A stretch of 64,000 nucleotides of DNA from Desulforapulum sp034007745 (GTDB lineage Bacteria; Desulfobacterota; Desulfobacteria; Desulfobacterales; Desulfobacteraceae). Where the stretch lies: NCBI GenBank assembly GCA_034007745.1, contig JAVEQI010000003.1:62001-126000 (forward strand). The letters are read 5' to 3'. Below are positions 17,183 to 24,693 of the stretch, in pieces. Each line of letters begins with the position of its first letter. Position 1 is the stretch's first letter. A program made the position numbers and the translations under genes. Under the pieces are notes generated by a model. It saw only the letters and a list, made by a program, of their open reading frames with translations. It was not told the origin of the DNA and did no database searches.

Positions 17183-17947
17183 ATGACTCCTTCTGAACCC
17201 ATCCTTAAAGTTGAAAATATCACTAAATCCTTTGGGGAGACCGCCATCCTCAAGGGGGTTGATCTTGCCATCTCCAAGGGAGCCATCAAAATTCTCATAG
17301 GCCCTTCCGGAGGGGGTAAAAGCACCCTTTTGCAATGTCTGAACTGCCTTGTCACCCCGGATACCGGAACCATCCGTTTTAACGGCAAGGTGGTTAATAT
17401 ACATAAGAAAAAGGAACTCTACGCCTTTCGTCAGAAAATGGGCATGATCTTCCAGGATTTTAATCTCTTTGACCATCTGCCTGCCCTTGAGAACATTGTA
17501 ATTGCCCTTCGCAAGGTCAAGGGGATGAAGAAATCAGCTGCCGTAAAACGTGCCATGTTCGAGCTTGACCAGGTGGGCCTGGCAGACAAGGCCCATCTTT
17601 ATCCCGCCGAACTTTCCGGCGGCCAGAAGCAGCGGGTTGCCATTGCAAGGGCCCTTGCAATGGATCCCAGGGTGCTGCTCCTGGACGAACCCACATCCGC
17701 CCTTGACCCCGAGCTTGTGGGCGAGGTGATCGCTGTGATCCGAGCCCTTGCCCAAAAGGGGATGACAATGATCCTGGCCACCCACCAGATCAGCCTTATC
17801 CGCAACCTTGCCGATGAAATTCTCTTTATGAAGGACGGTGTTATCGTGGAGCAGGGAACCCCGGATGAGCTTCTTGGGGCGGAGTGTATGACCTTCAGCC
17901 AGGGTTTTTGCGACCGGCTCAACGAACTTACCGGAGAGGATGTGTGA
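17183..17947 (+). CDS. Polar amino acid ABC transporter ATPase (GlnQ type)
   Basis: A 254-residue ABC ATPase with all motifs intact: Walker A GPSGGGKS (40-47), Q-loop MIFQDFNLF, signature LSGGQKQR, Walker B VLLLDEPTSALDP and the switch histidine in ATHQ. The N-terminus LKVENITKSFGE and the overall length fit the GlnQ/HisP group. It lies between the two permease genes with 2-bp spacers, so the three are co-translated. Confidence 0.95.
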   Translation: MTPSEPILKVENITKSFGETAILKGVDLAISKGAIKILIGPSGGGKSTLLQCLNCLVTPDTGTIRFNGKVVNIHKKKELYAFRQKMGMIFQDFNLFDHLPALENIVIALRKVKGMKKSAAVKRAMFELDQVGLADKAHLYPAELSGGQKQRVAIARALAMDPRVLLLDEPTSALDPELVGEVIAVIRALAQKGMTMILATHQISLIRNLADEILFMKDGVIVEQGTPDELLGAECMTFSQGFCDRLNELTGEDV

Positions 17948-17949
17948 TC

Positions 17950-18609
17950 ATGGGGGATTCTGCGTTTCTCCAGGAACTTTTCACAGCCCTTAACCGAGGT
18001 CTTGGCATGAGCATTCTGCTCATTATCCCCTCGGCCCTGGGTGGTATCATCATCGGGATTACGGCCGGGTCTGTAAGGGCCTTTGGCTCAAGGACCATGG
18101 CGAGGATAGGCGACGGTTATGCGGCCCTTTTCCGGGGGACTCCCCTGGTGGTTCAGCTTTTTATTCTTTACTTCGGGCTTCCCAATATCGGCATTTACCT
18201 TTCACCCTACTGGGCTGCTGTTACCGGCTTTATGCTCTGCAGCGGTGCCTACCAGTCGGAGTATGTGCGGGGTGCCCTTGTCTCCATTCGGCAAAATCAG
18301 TATCTTGCAGCCGAAGCCCTTGGTTTCACAAGTATCCAGACCCTTATCTGGGTGATCATTCCCCAGGCCATGCGCCGGGCCCTTCCCGGGTGCGGCAATG
18401 AGATCGTCTATCTGATCAAATACTCATCCCTGGCCTACGTGGTAACCTTCATGGAGCTGACCGGGGAGGGCAAGACCATTGCAACCGAGCATTTCCGCTT
18501 TACCGAGGTGTTTCTTGTAATCGGATGCTACTACCTGGTGCTTGTATCCGTGGCAAAGATCATCCTGAGAAAGGCGGAACAACGACTCCATGTGCCTGGT
18601 TTCGGATAG
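17950..18609 (+). CDS. Polar amino acid ABC transporter permease 2
   Basis: A 219-residue permease of the same family as the gene at 16503, with FRGTPLVVQLFILYFGLP and the EAA loop QNQYLAAEALGFTSIQTLIWVIIPQAMRRALP. The start at 17950 is 2 bp after the ATPase stop; a longer frame to 17884 only reads the ATPase end in another frame. It closes the operon. A block of heptad repeats starts 40 bp after its stop, where it meets convergent fdhD. Confidence 0.92.
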   Translation: MGDSAFLQELFTALNRGLGMSILLIIPSALGGIIIGITAGSVRAFGSRTMARIGDGYAALFRGTPLVVQLFILYFGLPNIGIYLSPYWAAVTGFMLCSGAYQSEYVRGALVSIRQNQYLAAEALGFTSIQTLIWVIIPQAMRRALPGCGNEIVYLIKYSSLAYVVTFMELTGEGKTIATEHFRFTEVFLVIGCYYLVLVSVAKIILRKAEQRLHVPGFG

Positions 18610-18648
18610 TTCCGCAGAACGAACGTTGAAACTTGAATAGAACCGCAC

Positions 18649-18683
18649 CTTGTTTCTTGTCTCTTGTTTCAAGTCTCTTGTAA
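18649..18683. repeat. Heptad tandem repeat (CTTGTTT/CTTGTCT type), 5 units
   Basis: Five consecutive 7-bp units read CTTGTTT, CTTGTCT, CTTGTTT, CAAGTCT, CTTGTAA. The block lies between the convergent permease and fdhD genes and contains the fdhD stop codon (18669-18671). It has the same 7-bp period as the repeats near 41.1, 46.8 and 60.1 kb. Confidence 0.7.
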
Positions 18684-19490
18684 ACGCTGTCTGCCCGAAT
18701 AAACGTAGAGCCCCTCTTCACGAACCGACGCCAGGGTCATGTTAAGCTGATTTGCAAGGTCAAGGGCCAGGCCCGTTGGCCGGGACATGCTGATAACGAT
18801 TTCAATCCCGGCCCTGGCAGATTTCTGGATCATCTCATAGCTCGCCCTTGACGAGAGAATGGCCATGGCCGCCTGGGACAGCTTCCGCTCAAGGAAGAGC
18901 TTGCCAATGGCCTTGTCTAGGGCGTTGTGCCTGCCCGCATCCTCGGCCGTGGAAATCTGCTCAAGGCGATTGTTTAAAATCGCCACGGCATGGGAAGAGA
19001 AACATCTTTTCCTCAGCCTTTGAATCTTCTTTAGCTGGAACACTGCCTCCATTGCAGCGTCAAAGGAGATTGTCGCACTTGACTCTACAGGGGTCAGTAA
19101 TTTGCCCAGGTCCTCGATGATTTCCCTTCCGCAGATGCCGCAGCTTGTCTGACTCATTCGATTCTTGCCTCCAAGAAGCGATCTTACCTTTTCGTAGCGT
19201 TCCCGGGAGAGCATGACGGCTGCAACATTGGAGTAATCACCGTCACAAAGGGCAATGTCCCGGATATCATCTAGCTGGTCCACGATGCCTTCGGAAAGGC
19301 AGAATCCTGCGGCATGGGCACGTTCAGCTCCCGGAGTTCTCATGACCGTGGCATAGGTCTTGCCCTGGACGTTGATGGCCAGGGGTTCTTCCTGTATCAG
19401 CTCCAGATCGATGGATTTTACCCCGACTGAACGGTAATGCCAGGCAGGTGTGGGTGTCAGCATCCGGTGAAATTCATCTTTTTTCTCCAT
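18669..19490 (-). CDS. fdhD: Formate dehydrogenase accessory sulfurtransferase FdhD
   Basis: FdhD passes sulfur from a cysteine desulfurase to the Mo/W-bisPGD cofactor of formate dehydrogenase. Starting at 19490 the protein is 273 residues, the family norm. The sulfur-carrying CxxC is seen as TSCGICG (C117, C120), with the CLSEGI and DAGRHNALDKAIG blocks also present. I chose 19490 because it lies 1 bp after the stop of a small upstream ORF and drops 14 poorly conserved residues. The target formate dehydrogenase is not in the window. The final codons fall inside a heptad repeat. Confidence 0.93.
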   Translation of the reverse strand: MEKKDEFHRMLTPTPAWHYRSVGVKSIDLELIQEEPLAINVQGKTYATVMRTPGAERAHAAGFCLSEGIVDQLDDIRDIALCDGDYSNVAAVMLSRERYEKVRSLLGGKNRMSQTSCGICGREIIEDLGKLLTPVESSATISFDAAMEAVFQLKKIQRLRKRCFSSHAVAILNNRLEQISTAEDAGRHNALDKAIGKLFLERKLSQAAMAILSSRASYEMIQKSARAGIEIVISMSRPTGLALDLANQLNMTLASVREEGLYVYSGRQRLQET

Positions 19491-19491
19491 T

Positions 19492-19605
19492 TTACATTCC
19501 GTACTCCCTGTCATAGGTATCGGTGATCCCATCTATCACCTTCTGGAGTGTAGGTGGAACAAAGCTGATGTCTGGAAGCTTGTACTCTTTGATGGTATTG
19601 GTCAT
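19492..19605 (-). CDS. Small protein (37 aa) translationally coupled to fdhD
   Basis: An ATG at 19605 with AAGGAAT about 6 bp upstream opens a 37-codon frame. The peptide starts MTNTIKEYKLPDISFVPP, continues with a short amphipathic helix and ends DREYGM. The TAA is followed after one base by the fdhD ATG, which strongly suggests coupled translation. I do not recognise a family. It may be a formate dehydrogenase accessory peptide or the tail of a lost gene. Confidence 0.5.
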   Translation of the reverse strand: MTNTIKEYKLPDISFVPPTLQKVIDGITDTYDREYGM

Positions 19606-19730
19606 TTTTTGATTCCTTGTTGCATATAGGGTCAATAGTGTTTCTATGTGTAGAATCAATACAGGATGGAAGATCAAAAATCAACCTTTTTACTAGATAA
19701 TCGAGTAATAGGTGTCCTATCCAAAAACAT

Positions 19731-19762
19731 AAAGGGCTTACAAATTTCTTTGTAAGCCCTTT
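19731..19762 (-). terminator. Hairpin terminator after tRNA-Pro
   Basis: A perfect 14-bp inverted repeat (AAAGGGCTTACAAA at 19731-19744 with its complement at 19749-19762) has a 4-base loop. It lies 10 bp past the CCA end of the tRNA, read on the minus strand, and ends in T-rich sequence (TTTATGTTTTT). It is a good intrinsic terminator. Confidence 0.82.
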
Positions 19763-19772
19763 ATTGAAGATA

Positions 19773-19849
<77 letters not shown>

Positions 19850-19871
19850 TTAAAACAATCAGAACTTTATA

Positions 19872-20831
19872 TCAATTTAAAGGGGGGAAATCAAGTAAAA
19901 CATTTTTATCAGAAATTCCCATCTTATATGCGCCCCTTGCCATGTTCAACTCTGCCATGAGTCGTCGAATAGCGACTTCCTTGGCCTTTGCCTCCACCTC
20001 AACGGTAATATCCATTGAAAGCCAGGTGGGAGGAAAGTCGTTTATGTCAATAAAATCATGGTGCTTTTTGATGTTTGAAGCGTTCCAGCCATCTTTGGGT
20101 GAAGAGATGTGGAACAGGGGCTCTCGATCCCAGGTTCCCAGGCTGATTTCCGTTGCTTTTTCGATTGAAAGATCATCCGGAAGGCACCTGTGATGGTGCA
20201 CATCATAGACCAGGGGGATGTTCATATCACGGCACACGGCCAAAAGATCCCGGGGTGAATAGCTTCGGTCATCATTCTCAAGGGTCAGCCGTTTCCGAAC
20301 TGAGTCTGGAAGGGTCTCTATTGTGTTTATAAGTCTCTTGATTGCCGATGGTTTATCGCCGTAAATCCCTCCTGCGTGTATATTGATAACATCACCGTTT
20401 ACCCATTGGGCGACCTGGGCCTGGTATGTAAGATCTGCAATGGAACGTTCGACCACACCGGCATCCGGAGAAGAAAGAACGATAAACTGATCCGGGTGAA
20501 ATGTGGTTCTGATATCATTTTTCAGGCTGTATTCCCCGCAGGCTTTGAATGCCTGAATGATATCTTCTGACCCTGGCAGATCCTCAATGTCATACCCCAC
20601 ATTGGGGTGTGTTTTTAACGGCAGTATCTGGCTGTTGATCCTGAAGTCACCTATTTGATTCTGGTTACAGAACTTGAGGGCCTTTAAAAGACTTTCAGCA
20701 TTGATCAGGCAAAGTTCAGCCAGGCGCTCTCTCTGCTGCTGTTTTGAAAACTTTGAAAGGTACTTAGCGGTTGTCCGTCGAAATTTTATGGGTTGCTCTT
20801 TAAATATGCAGCACAGGCCGAATCTGATCAT
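19872..20831 (-). CDS. uvsE: UV damage endonuclease UvsE
   Basis: UvsE/UVDE makes an ATP-independent nick 5' of UV photoproducts. The 319-residue protein has the TIM-barrel pattern of the family: MIRFGLCCIF at the start, TFHPDQFIVLSSPD, the metal-binding INIHAGGIYGDK, LTLENDDRSYSP, YDVHHHRCLP and HISSPKDG blocks with their conserved H, E and D residues. The length is normal. It is likely a single gene; the tRNA-Pro is 22 bp further along on the same strand. Confidence 0.93.
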   Translation of the reverse strand: MIRFGLCCIFKEQPIKFRRTTAKYLSKFSKQQQRERLAELCLINAESLLKALKFCNQNQIGDFRINSQILPLKTHPNVGYDIEDLPGSEDIIQAFKACGEYSLKNDIRTTFHPDQFIVLSSPDAGVVERSIADLTYQAQVAQWVNGDVINIHAGGIYGDKPSAIKRLINTIETLPDSVRKRLTLENDDRSYSPRDLLAVCRDMNIPLVYDVHHHRCLPDDLSIEKATEISLGTWDREPLFHISSPKDGWNASNIKKHHDFIDINDFPPTWLSMDITVEVEAKAKEVAIRRLMAELNMARGAYKMGISDKNVLLDFPPLN

Positions 20832-21143
20832 TCTAATTCCGTGAATCTACTTGTTTGAGTTTAAGAGAGGGATTGTGCTACTCACAGATGAAAAGAACAT
20901 ATCAGAATATGTTTTTACAGGAAAGAAATTTTTATGTCGTCAAGAATTCATAGAATAATCCCGTTGATGAAAAAGATGCACAGCACCACATCTTATCTTT
21001 AAGGCTAAGTTTTATAATGGATGATGATAAATATCGTTTATAGATGGTTTTGAACAAAACAGTTGTTGTTTGTTGGGTTTTTTTGTTAACAAATGTTATT
21101 TGTCAGGTTGTAAAAATTTTAATTAAGCCTAGGTGGAGTGTAT
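20832..21143. other. AT-rich intergenic region between uvsE and the DUF364 gene
   Basis: This 312-bp gap between divergent genes is strikingly AT-rich and has several T runs (about 21061-21120). I see no gene and no firm promoter. It marks the left edge of a GC-richer block. Confidence 0.5.
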
Positions 21144-21974
21144 ATGACTATTCTTGAGGAAACAAAAGATTTGGTAAAAGAAAAAATCGGCAAAGAATAT
21201 AATTCGTTGTTTGTTGAAAAAGCGGTGATCGGATTGTTTTTCACCGCAGTCAAGCTGTCCAACGGGGTGGGCGGGATCTGCTACACACCTGCAAAGGAGA
21301 TTCCGGCTGCTGTCTGCTGCCCCAGTTCAGCCGGCCGGATATTCAACCCTGAACAGTTGAACGGTATGCCCGTGTCCGAGGCCCTTGCCGGGCTGTCGTC
21401 AAGCGAACCCATCAAAACAGCACTTTCCATATCTGTGTTGAACGCCTTGAGCACGATTTGTCGCCGGAACGGCGTGGCAGGAGAGTATAGGGTCCTGAAA
21501 CAGACAGATGCCCAGGATGCGGTCCCCATGCCGGCGGAAAAATCCGTGGCCGTGGTGGGGGCGTTTGTTCCCACTTTGCAGGCGTTAAAGGCCAGGGGCG
21601 GCACCTGGTGGGTGATCGAACAGAACCCGGAAACCCTTCTGCCCGAAGAGATGCCCCATTATATCCCGGCGGCCGAATCCCCTGATATCTTAGCACAGGC
21701 AGATATTCTCGTCATTACCGGTGTGACCTTGATCAACCATACCCTGGAGGGCATTCTTTCGGCGGCCCGGCCCGGCGCAGATATCGCTGTTATGGGGCCG
21801 ACAGCGAGCGGGCTTCCAGACCCGTTTTTCAACCGGGGGGTTCGGGTGGTCGGCGGGGTGGAGGTGACCCACCCGGCCAAGCTGCTGGAAATTATTTCTT
21901 TGGGCGGTTCCGGATACCATTTTCTGGATCGTTATGCCGACCGGATTGTGACACTGAAACATTCAGAGGGATAA
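21144..21974 (+). CDS. DUF4213/DUF364 protein, putative heavy-metal chelation domain
   Basis: The 276-residue product has an N-terminal DUF4213-like region (about 1-95) with NGVGGICYTPAKEIP, and a Rossmann-like DUF364 domain (about 130-275) with VAVVGAFVPTLQ, LPEEMPHYIPAAESPDILAQADILVITGVTLIN and a GPTASGLPDPFF loop. Pfam describes DUF364 as a putative heavy-metal chelation domain, and the genes often accompany metal or metal-chelate transporters. The neighbouring minus-strand ABC remnants fit that context. The start at 21144 has GGAG at proper spacing. Codon use is GC-rich compared with its AT-rich flanks. Confidence 0.8.
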   Translation: MTILEETKDLVKEKIGKEYNSLFVEKAVIGLFFTAVKLSNGVGGICYTPAKEIPAAVCCPSSAGRIFNPEQLNGMPVSEALAGLSSSEPIKTALSISVLNALSTICRRNGVAGEYRVLKQTDAQDAVPMPAEKSVAVVGAFVPTLQALKARGGTWWVIEQNPETLLPEEMPHYIPAAESPDILAQADILVITGVTLINHTLEGILSAARPGADIAVMGPTASGLPDPFFNRGVRVVGGVEVTHPAKLLEIISLGGSGYHFLDRYADRIVTLKHSEG

Positions 21975-21979
21975 ATATT

Positions 21980-22007
21980 GCGTGTTCCGGGTTAACCCGG
22001 AACACGC
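21980..22007. terminator. Perfect 28-bp palindrome, probable bidirectional terminator
   Basis: The sequence is a fully self-complementary 28-bp palindrome: arm GCGTGTTCCGGGTT immediately followed by its reverse complement. It starts 5 bp after the DUF364 stop and faces the minus-strand genes, so it would fold into a strong hairpin for transcripts from either side. There is no long T tract. Confidence 0.7.
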
Positions 22008-22108
22008 AGGATCAATATGTGTCCGTTCATCGTTCCTGTTTCTGAAAGCAGAAACGGGGATGCTTTGGTTTCGGCTGACTCCCGCAACAGCTGCCGGTGG
22101 CGCAGCAT

Positions 22109-22345
22109 CTATGTGGTCATGAGCATCACACCCGTGACAGCGGCAAGGAACAGGTAAGCCCGGGGCAGATCCGGCCGCCCGGGCAAGAGAAACACGGCCA
22201 GAAAAACAGCGGCCAGAAAAACAGCGGCCCCCACCTGGTGGGCCGCCTGGATGAAAATGGAAACCATCCATATCCAGTAGGGGCGGTCACCGGTCCGTCC
22301 CAGACGGGTTTCCGGGGTGCGACATGTCTGTTTTCTGTCAGTCAT
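22109..22345 (-). CDS. Small two-helix membrane protein, possibly cut short by an amber codon
   Basis: A 78-residue frame has a basic head, a strong hydrophobic segment WIWMVSIFIQAAHQVGAAVF plus extension, and a second segment YLFLAAVTGVMLM before the TAG. Reading past the TAG gives MLRHRQLLRESAE and about 35 more sense codons, ending in the 21980 palindrome. The hydrophilic run after the TM is what a full-length protein might have, so the TAG could be a nonsense mutation. No family was recognised. It lies downstream of the methyltransferase on the same strand, so it probably belonged to the same operon. Confidence 0.55.
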   Translation of the reverse strand: MTDRKQTCRTPETRLGRTGDRPYWIWMVSIFIQAAHQVGAAVFLAAVFLAVFLLPGRPDLPRAYLFLAAVTGVMLMTT

Positions 22346-22424
22346 GCATGTCTCTTTGTTTTTTTTCGTGATAGTTTCGGGTTGTCTGCGATAAATCCGG
22401 TTGGGTCACACAAGTTTTGTTTCA

Positions 22425-22988
22425 TCACATGTCCCAGTAAATCAGGGCGGACCGGTTGCCGGGGGGCCAGACATAGGTGCCGTCCGCCTCCATGATCACA
22501 TCCGGATAGATATCCATGCCCAGAAGGATGTTGTAGGCGATCTGGAAATTGGGGCTGTCATAGGGTTGGCCCCAGACGTGCATGGCGGCTTTTGCCATGA
22601 TCGAGTCGGCAAACGGGACCCGCATCACCAGGATGCAGCCTTTGACCGCATTGGCACACATTTTTTGTACAAAAGCGGCAAAATCCGGAGTCCCGTACAT
22701 GGAATGGGAGGCCAGGATAAAATCATGGGGCCCGGGGTCATCTTTGGGCCAGGTTCCGGTGAAAATATCGATGTTGGTGAGTTCCATGGCATCGATTTTT
22801 TCTTTGAGTACGACCTGCATGGTTTCAGAAGGGTCCAGTGCCGTGATTTTTGCGGCGTAAGGGGCGACCAGTACTGACCATTTGCCAGTGCCGGCTCCTA
22901 TGTCCAGGAGAGAGGATCCAGGGTTGGCCGAAAGTTTATCTAAGAAAAATTGCCGGGAAGAATCGGGTTTGGCCCAGCGTTGTTCCAC
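22425..22988 (-). CDS. Class I SAM-dependent methyltransferase, start unclear
   Basis: Motif I is LLDIGAGTGKWS, followed by KITALDPSE and a later ILASHSMYG strand, so the Rossmann-type methyltransferase fold is clear. Homology-like sequence (WWQDKAKNYDKKVEQRW, a common N-terminus in this family) extends upstream of the GTG at 22988 to about 23027, but no start codon exists between that GTG and an in-frame TGA at 23037-23039. Translation may begin at the GTG with a truncated N-terminus, or the original start was lost. The reading overlaps the end of the ABC ATPase remnant in another frame. The substrate is unknown. Confidence 0.7.
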   Translation of the reverse strand: MEQRWAKPDSSRQFFLDKLSANPGSSLLDIGAGTGKWSVLVAPYAAKITALDPSETMQVVLKEKIDAMELTNIDIFTGTWPKDDPGPHDFILASHSMYGTPDFAAFVQKMCANAVKGCILVMRVPFADSIMAKAAMHVWGQPYDSPNFQIAYNILLGMDIYPDVIMEADGTYVWPPGNRSALIYWDM

Positions 22989-22995
22989 TTTTTTG

Positions 22996-23524
22996 TCATA
23001 ATTTTTGGCTTTGTCCTGCCACCAGCTCTCCTTTTTTCATGAGCAGAACCGTGTCAGCTATGGCAGCGGCGGCATTGGGGTCATGGGTGGTAAATACCAC
23101 TGTTCTGCCTTGTTGTGCGATGGTTTTCATCAACACCAGCATCTGCTGGGAATTGATCAGGTCCAGGTGGGAGCAGGGTTCATCCAGCAGGAGAATTTCC
23201 GGTTCCTGGGCCAGGGCCCGGGACTGCGTGGGCTGAAACGGGAAACAGCGGAACCAGAAAAGTGACCAGGCAGACAAGGGCCATAAAAACCAGGGAAAGT
23301 CGGCAAAAGGCGGCCAAAGAGGTAGTGACTGGACGGATTATGGCCGGATGAAAGGATTTTCGAAAAAACCCCCGGGTGGTTCATGATGCCTCCTTGACAA
23401 GGGTTCCGGTGTGCGGGTGCAGCACCGGGGTGAGCAGCTGCATGATGCATTTGAACAGGGTGGATGTTCCGGATCCATTGGGTCCCAGCAGGCAGAACAC
23501 CTGGCCCGGTTCCATAAAGCTCAT
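22996..23524 (-). pseudogene. Mosaic remnants of ABC transporter genes
   Basis: Three pieces lie in order on the minus strand. From 23524 there is an ATPase N-terminus with LLGPNGSGTSTLF, a Walker A whose lysine is threonine, ending abruptly in HPHTGTLVKEAS and a TGA that overlaps an ATG. Next, in a different frame, comes a permease-like N-terminus with the hydrophobic run SLVFMALVCLVTFLVPLFP. From about 23223 to 22996 there is an ATPase C-terminal half: RALAQEPEILLLDEPCSHLD, then TTHDP and LMKKGELVAG. The central Q-loop and signature region is missing. The two ATPase pieces could be halves of one metal-chelate type ATPase. The HPxT tail and the permease piece look more like oligopeptide transporters; that point is inference. 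Confidence 0.75.
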
Positions 23525-23864
23525 AAAAACATGACCTTATGTAATGGGTTTGGTTGTCATTGTCAATGGTTGGTTGTGGTTTTTAATCGATAACAAATGC
23601 ATATAGAATAACAATAACTGTTAACAACTGAAAATTACATAGGATAGCCCATGGCCTGAGGTTTGGGATTTGAAATGACAGTGATGTCTGGTTAGGTTTT
23701 TGCCTGTAACGGGTGTAAGGAACTTTAAGCCCATATTAAGCTTGAACAAAACTTACTGTAATTGTAGGTTCCTTCCGGGGATTGATTTTTATTGTGCCTT
23801 TTGCCTGCGGTTCTTTTTAGGTTGGGATCGTAGATTGCAATTATAAAATAATGGGAGAAGAATC
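23525..23864. other. AT-rich intergenic region upstream of ydhR
   Basis: No gene is visible in this 340-bp stretch. Composition drops from GC-rich to AT-rich at about 23530, marking the right edge of the DUF364-ABC block. It should contain the ydhR promoter; I could not pick out a convincing one. A clear GGGAGAAG Shine-Dalgarno sequence precedes ydhR. Confidence 0.5.
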
Positions 23865-24170
23865 ATGGGAAAATTATTACAAATAGATTTTGATTTCACA
23901 GGTCCATTTGGTGAGGAAATGACAGACAAGTTGAGGGGATTAGCTGAGTCCATTGCAAATGAACCGGGTCTTATTTGGAAAATTTGGACCGAAAATCAAA
24001 AAGATCAATCAGCCGGAGGTATCTACCTGTTTGAAGATGAGGCCTCTGCCGATTCTTATTTGAAAATGCATTCAGCCCGGTTAAAAGAGGTGGGGGTAAA
24101 GGAGATTCGGGCACGGATCTTCGACGTGAATATTCCTCTGTCTGCCATTACTAAAGGTCCTGTAGCCTAA
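23865..24170 (+). CDS. ydhR: YdhR-family putative monooxygenase
   Basis: The 101-residue protein closely follows E. coli YdhR along its full length: LLQIDFDFTGPFGEEM, LAESIANEPGLIWKIWTE, the AGGIYLFEDEASA block, YLKMHSARLKEVGV and ARIFDVNIPLS. YdhR proteins form a dimeric ferredoxin-like alpha-beta barrel and are annotated as putative monooxygenases acting on aromatic compounds, though the substrate is unproven. In a strict anaerobe an oxygenase role is doubtful, and an ancillary binding role is possible. It stands alone between AT-rich spacers. Confidence 0.9.
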   Translation: MGKLLQIDFDFTGPFGEEMTDKLRGLAESIANEPGLIWKIWTENQKDQSAGGIYLFEDEASADSYLKMHSARLKEVGVKEIRARIFDVNIPLSAITKGPVA

Positions 24171-24285
24171 TCAAGAAGCAGCAGCAATGAAAAAAAACAA
24201 AACGCTTCAGTGGAAAATCAGGTCAGCAGTCTGTTTCTCACTGAAGCTTTGCAGTTAGCATCTAATTTATTCCATATAGACTAAT

Positions 24286-24693
24286 TTGGGTTGGTTTAAG
24301 TACAGTTGGATTATTGTGAAATGGATCATCTGTATCTTTGGTATGATATTCGGGACATTTTACTTGGGTCCTTGGGTTGGCGAAATGTCCCAGATTGCAC
24401 AAAACAAAGGGATGGAGGCTTTTACTGACTCGCTTTACTTAGTGTTTGAACGAAAACTCACCCACCTGCTGCGTTGCTTCACAAAGCTAAAATCCTCACG
24501 TACAACAGTACGCTCCGGTTTCAGCTTTGCTCGCGCCTTGCATCTGGGCAAGTTTTCATCCAAACACGGGTTTTCGGTCACCCACTACTTAAGTACTCGA
24601 TACAAGGTTTTAACGTTTGGAACTTTACAGACATCCACCGTTATTTTTGCAGTGTTTATTTCCACGTTAAAGCCCTGGAAAAAGAAAAAATAG
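24286..24693 (+). pseudogene. Membrane protein fragment carrying an in-frame palindromic element
   Basis: The frame opens after a TAG with a TTG and no good Shine-Dalgarno sequence, so the N-terminus seems lost. The left part (KYSWIIVKWIICIFG, FGTFYLGPWVGEM, then EAFTDSLY) and the right part (YKVLTFGTLQTSTVIFAVFIS, then KPWKKKK) look like two transmembrane segments of one small bacterial membrane protein. Between them, about 42 residues come from a 126-bp palindromic element (24442-24567), which keeps the frame open. The family was not identified. It may be a decayed gene or, less likely, a functional protein that tolerates the insert. Confidence 0.55.
24442..24567. repeat. 126-bp imperfect palindromic element (MITE-like)
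   Basis: The element starts GTGTTTGAACGAAAACT and ends AGTTTTCATCCAAACAC, with arms of 62 and 60 bases that pair imperfectly around a GTAC-AACA-GTAC centre at 24500-24511. Roughly two thirds of positions pair. No coding capacity for a transposase is present. Terminal inverted repeats and the symmetrical arms suggest a non-autonomous mobile or palindromic repeat; only one copy is seen in this window. Confidence 0.8.

Noticed and set aside
24171..24285. Start of the membrane protein fragment upstream of 24286
   Set aside because: An in-frame TAG lies at 24277-24279 and no earlier homologous segment is seen, so the N-terminus seems lost.
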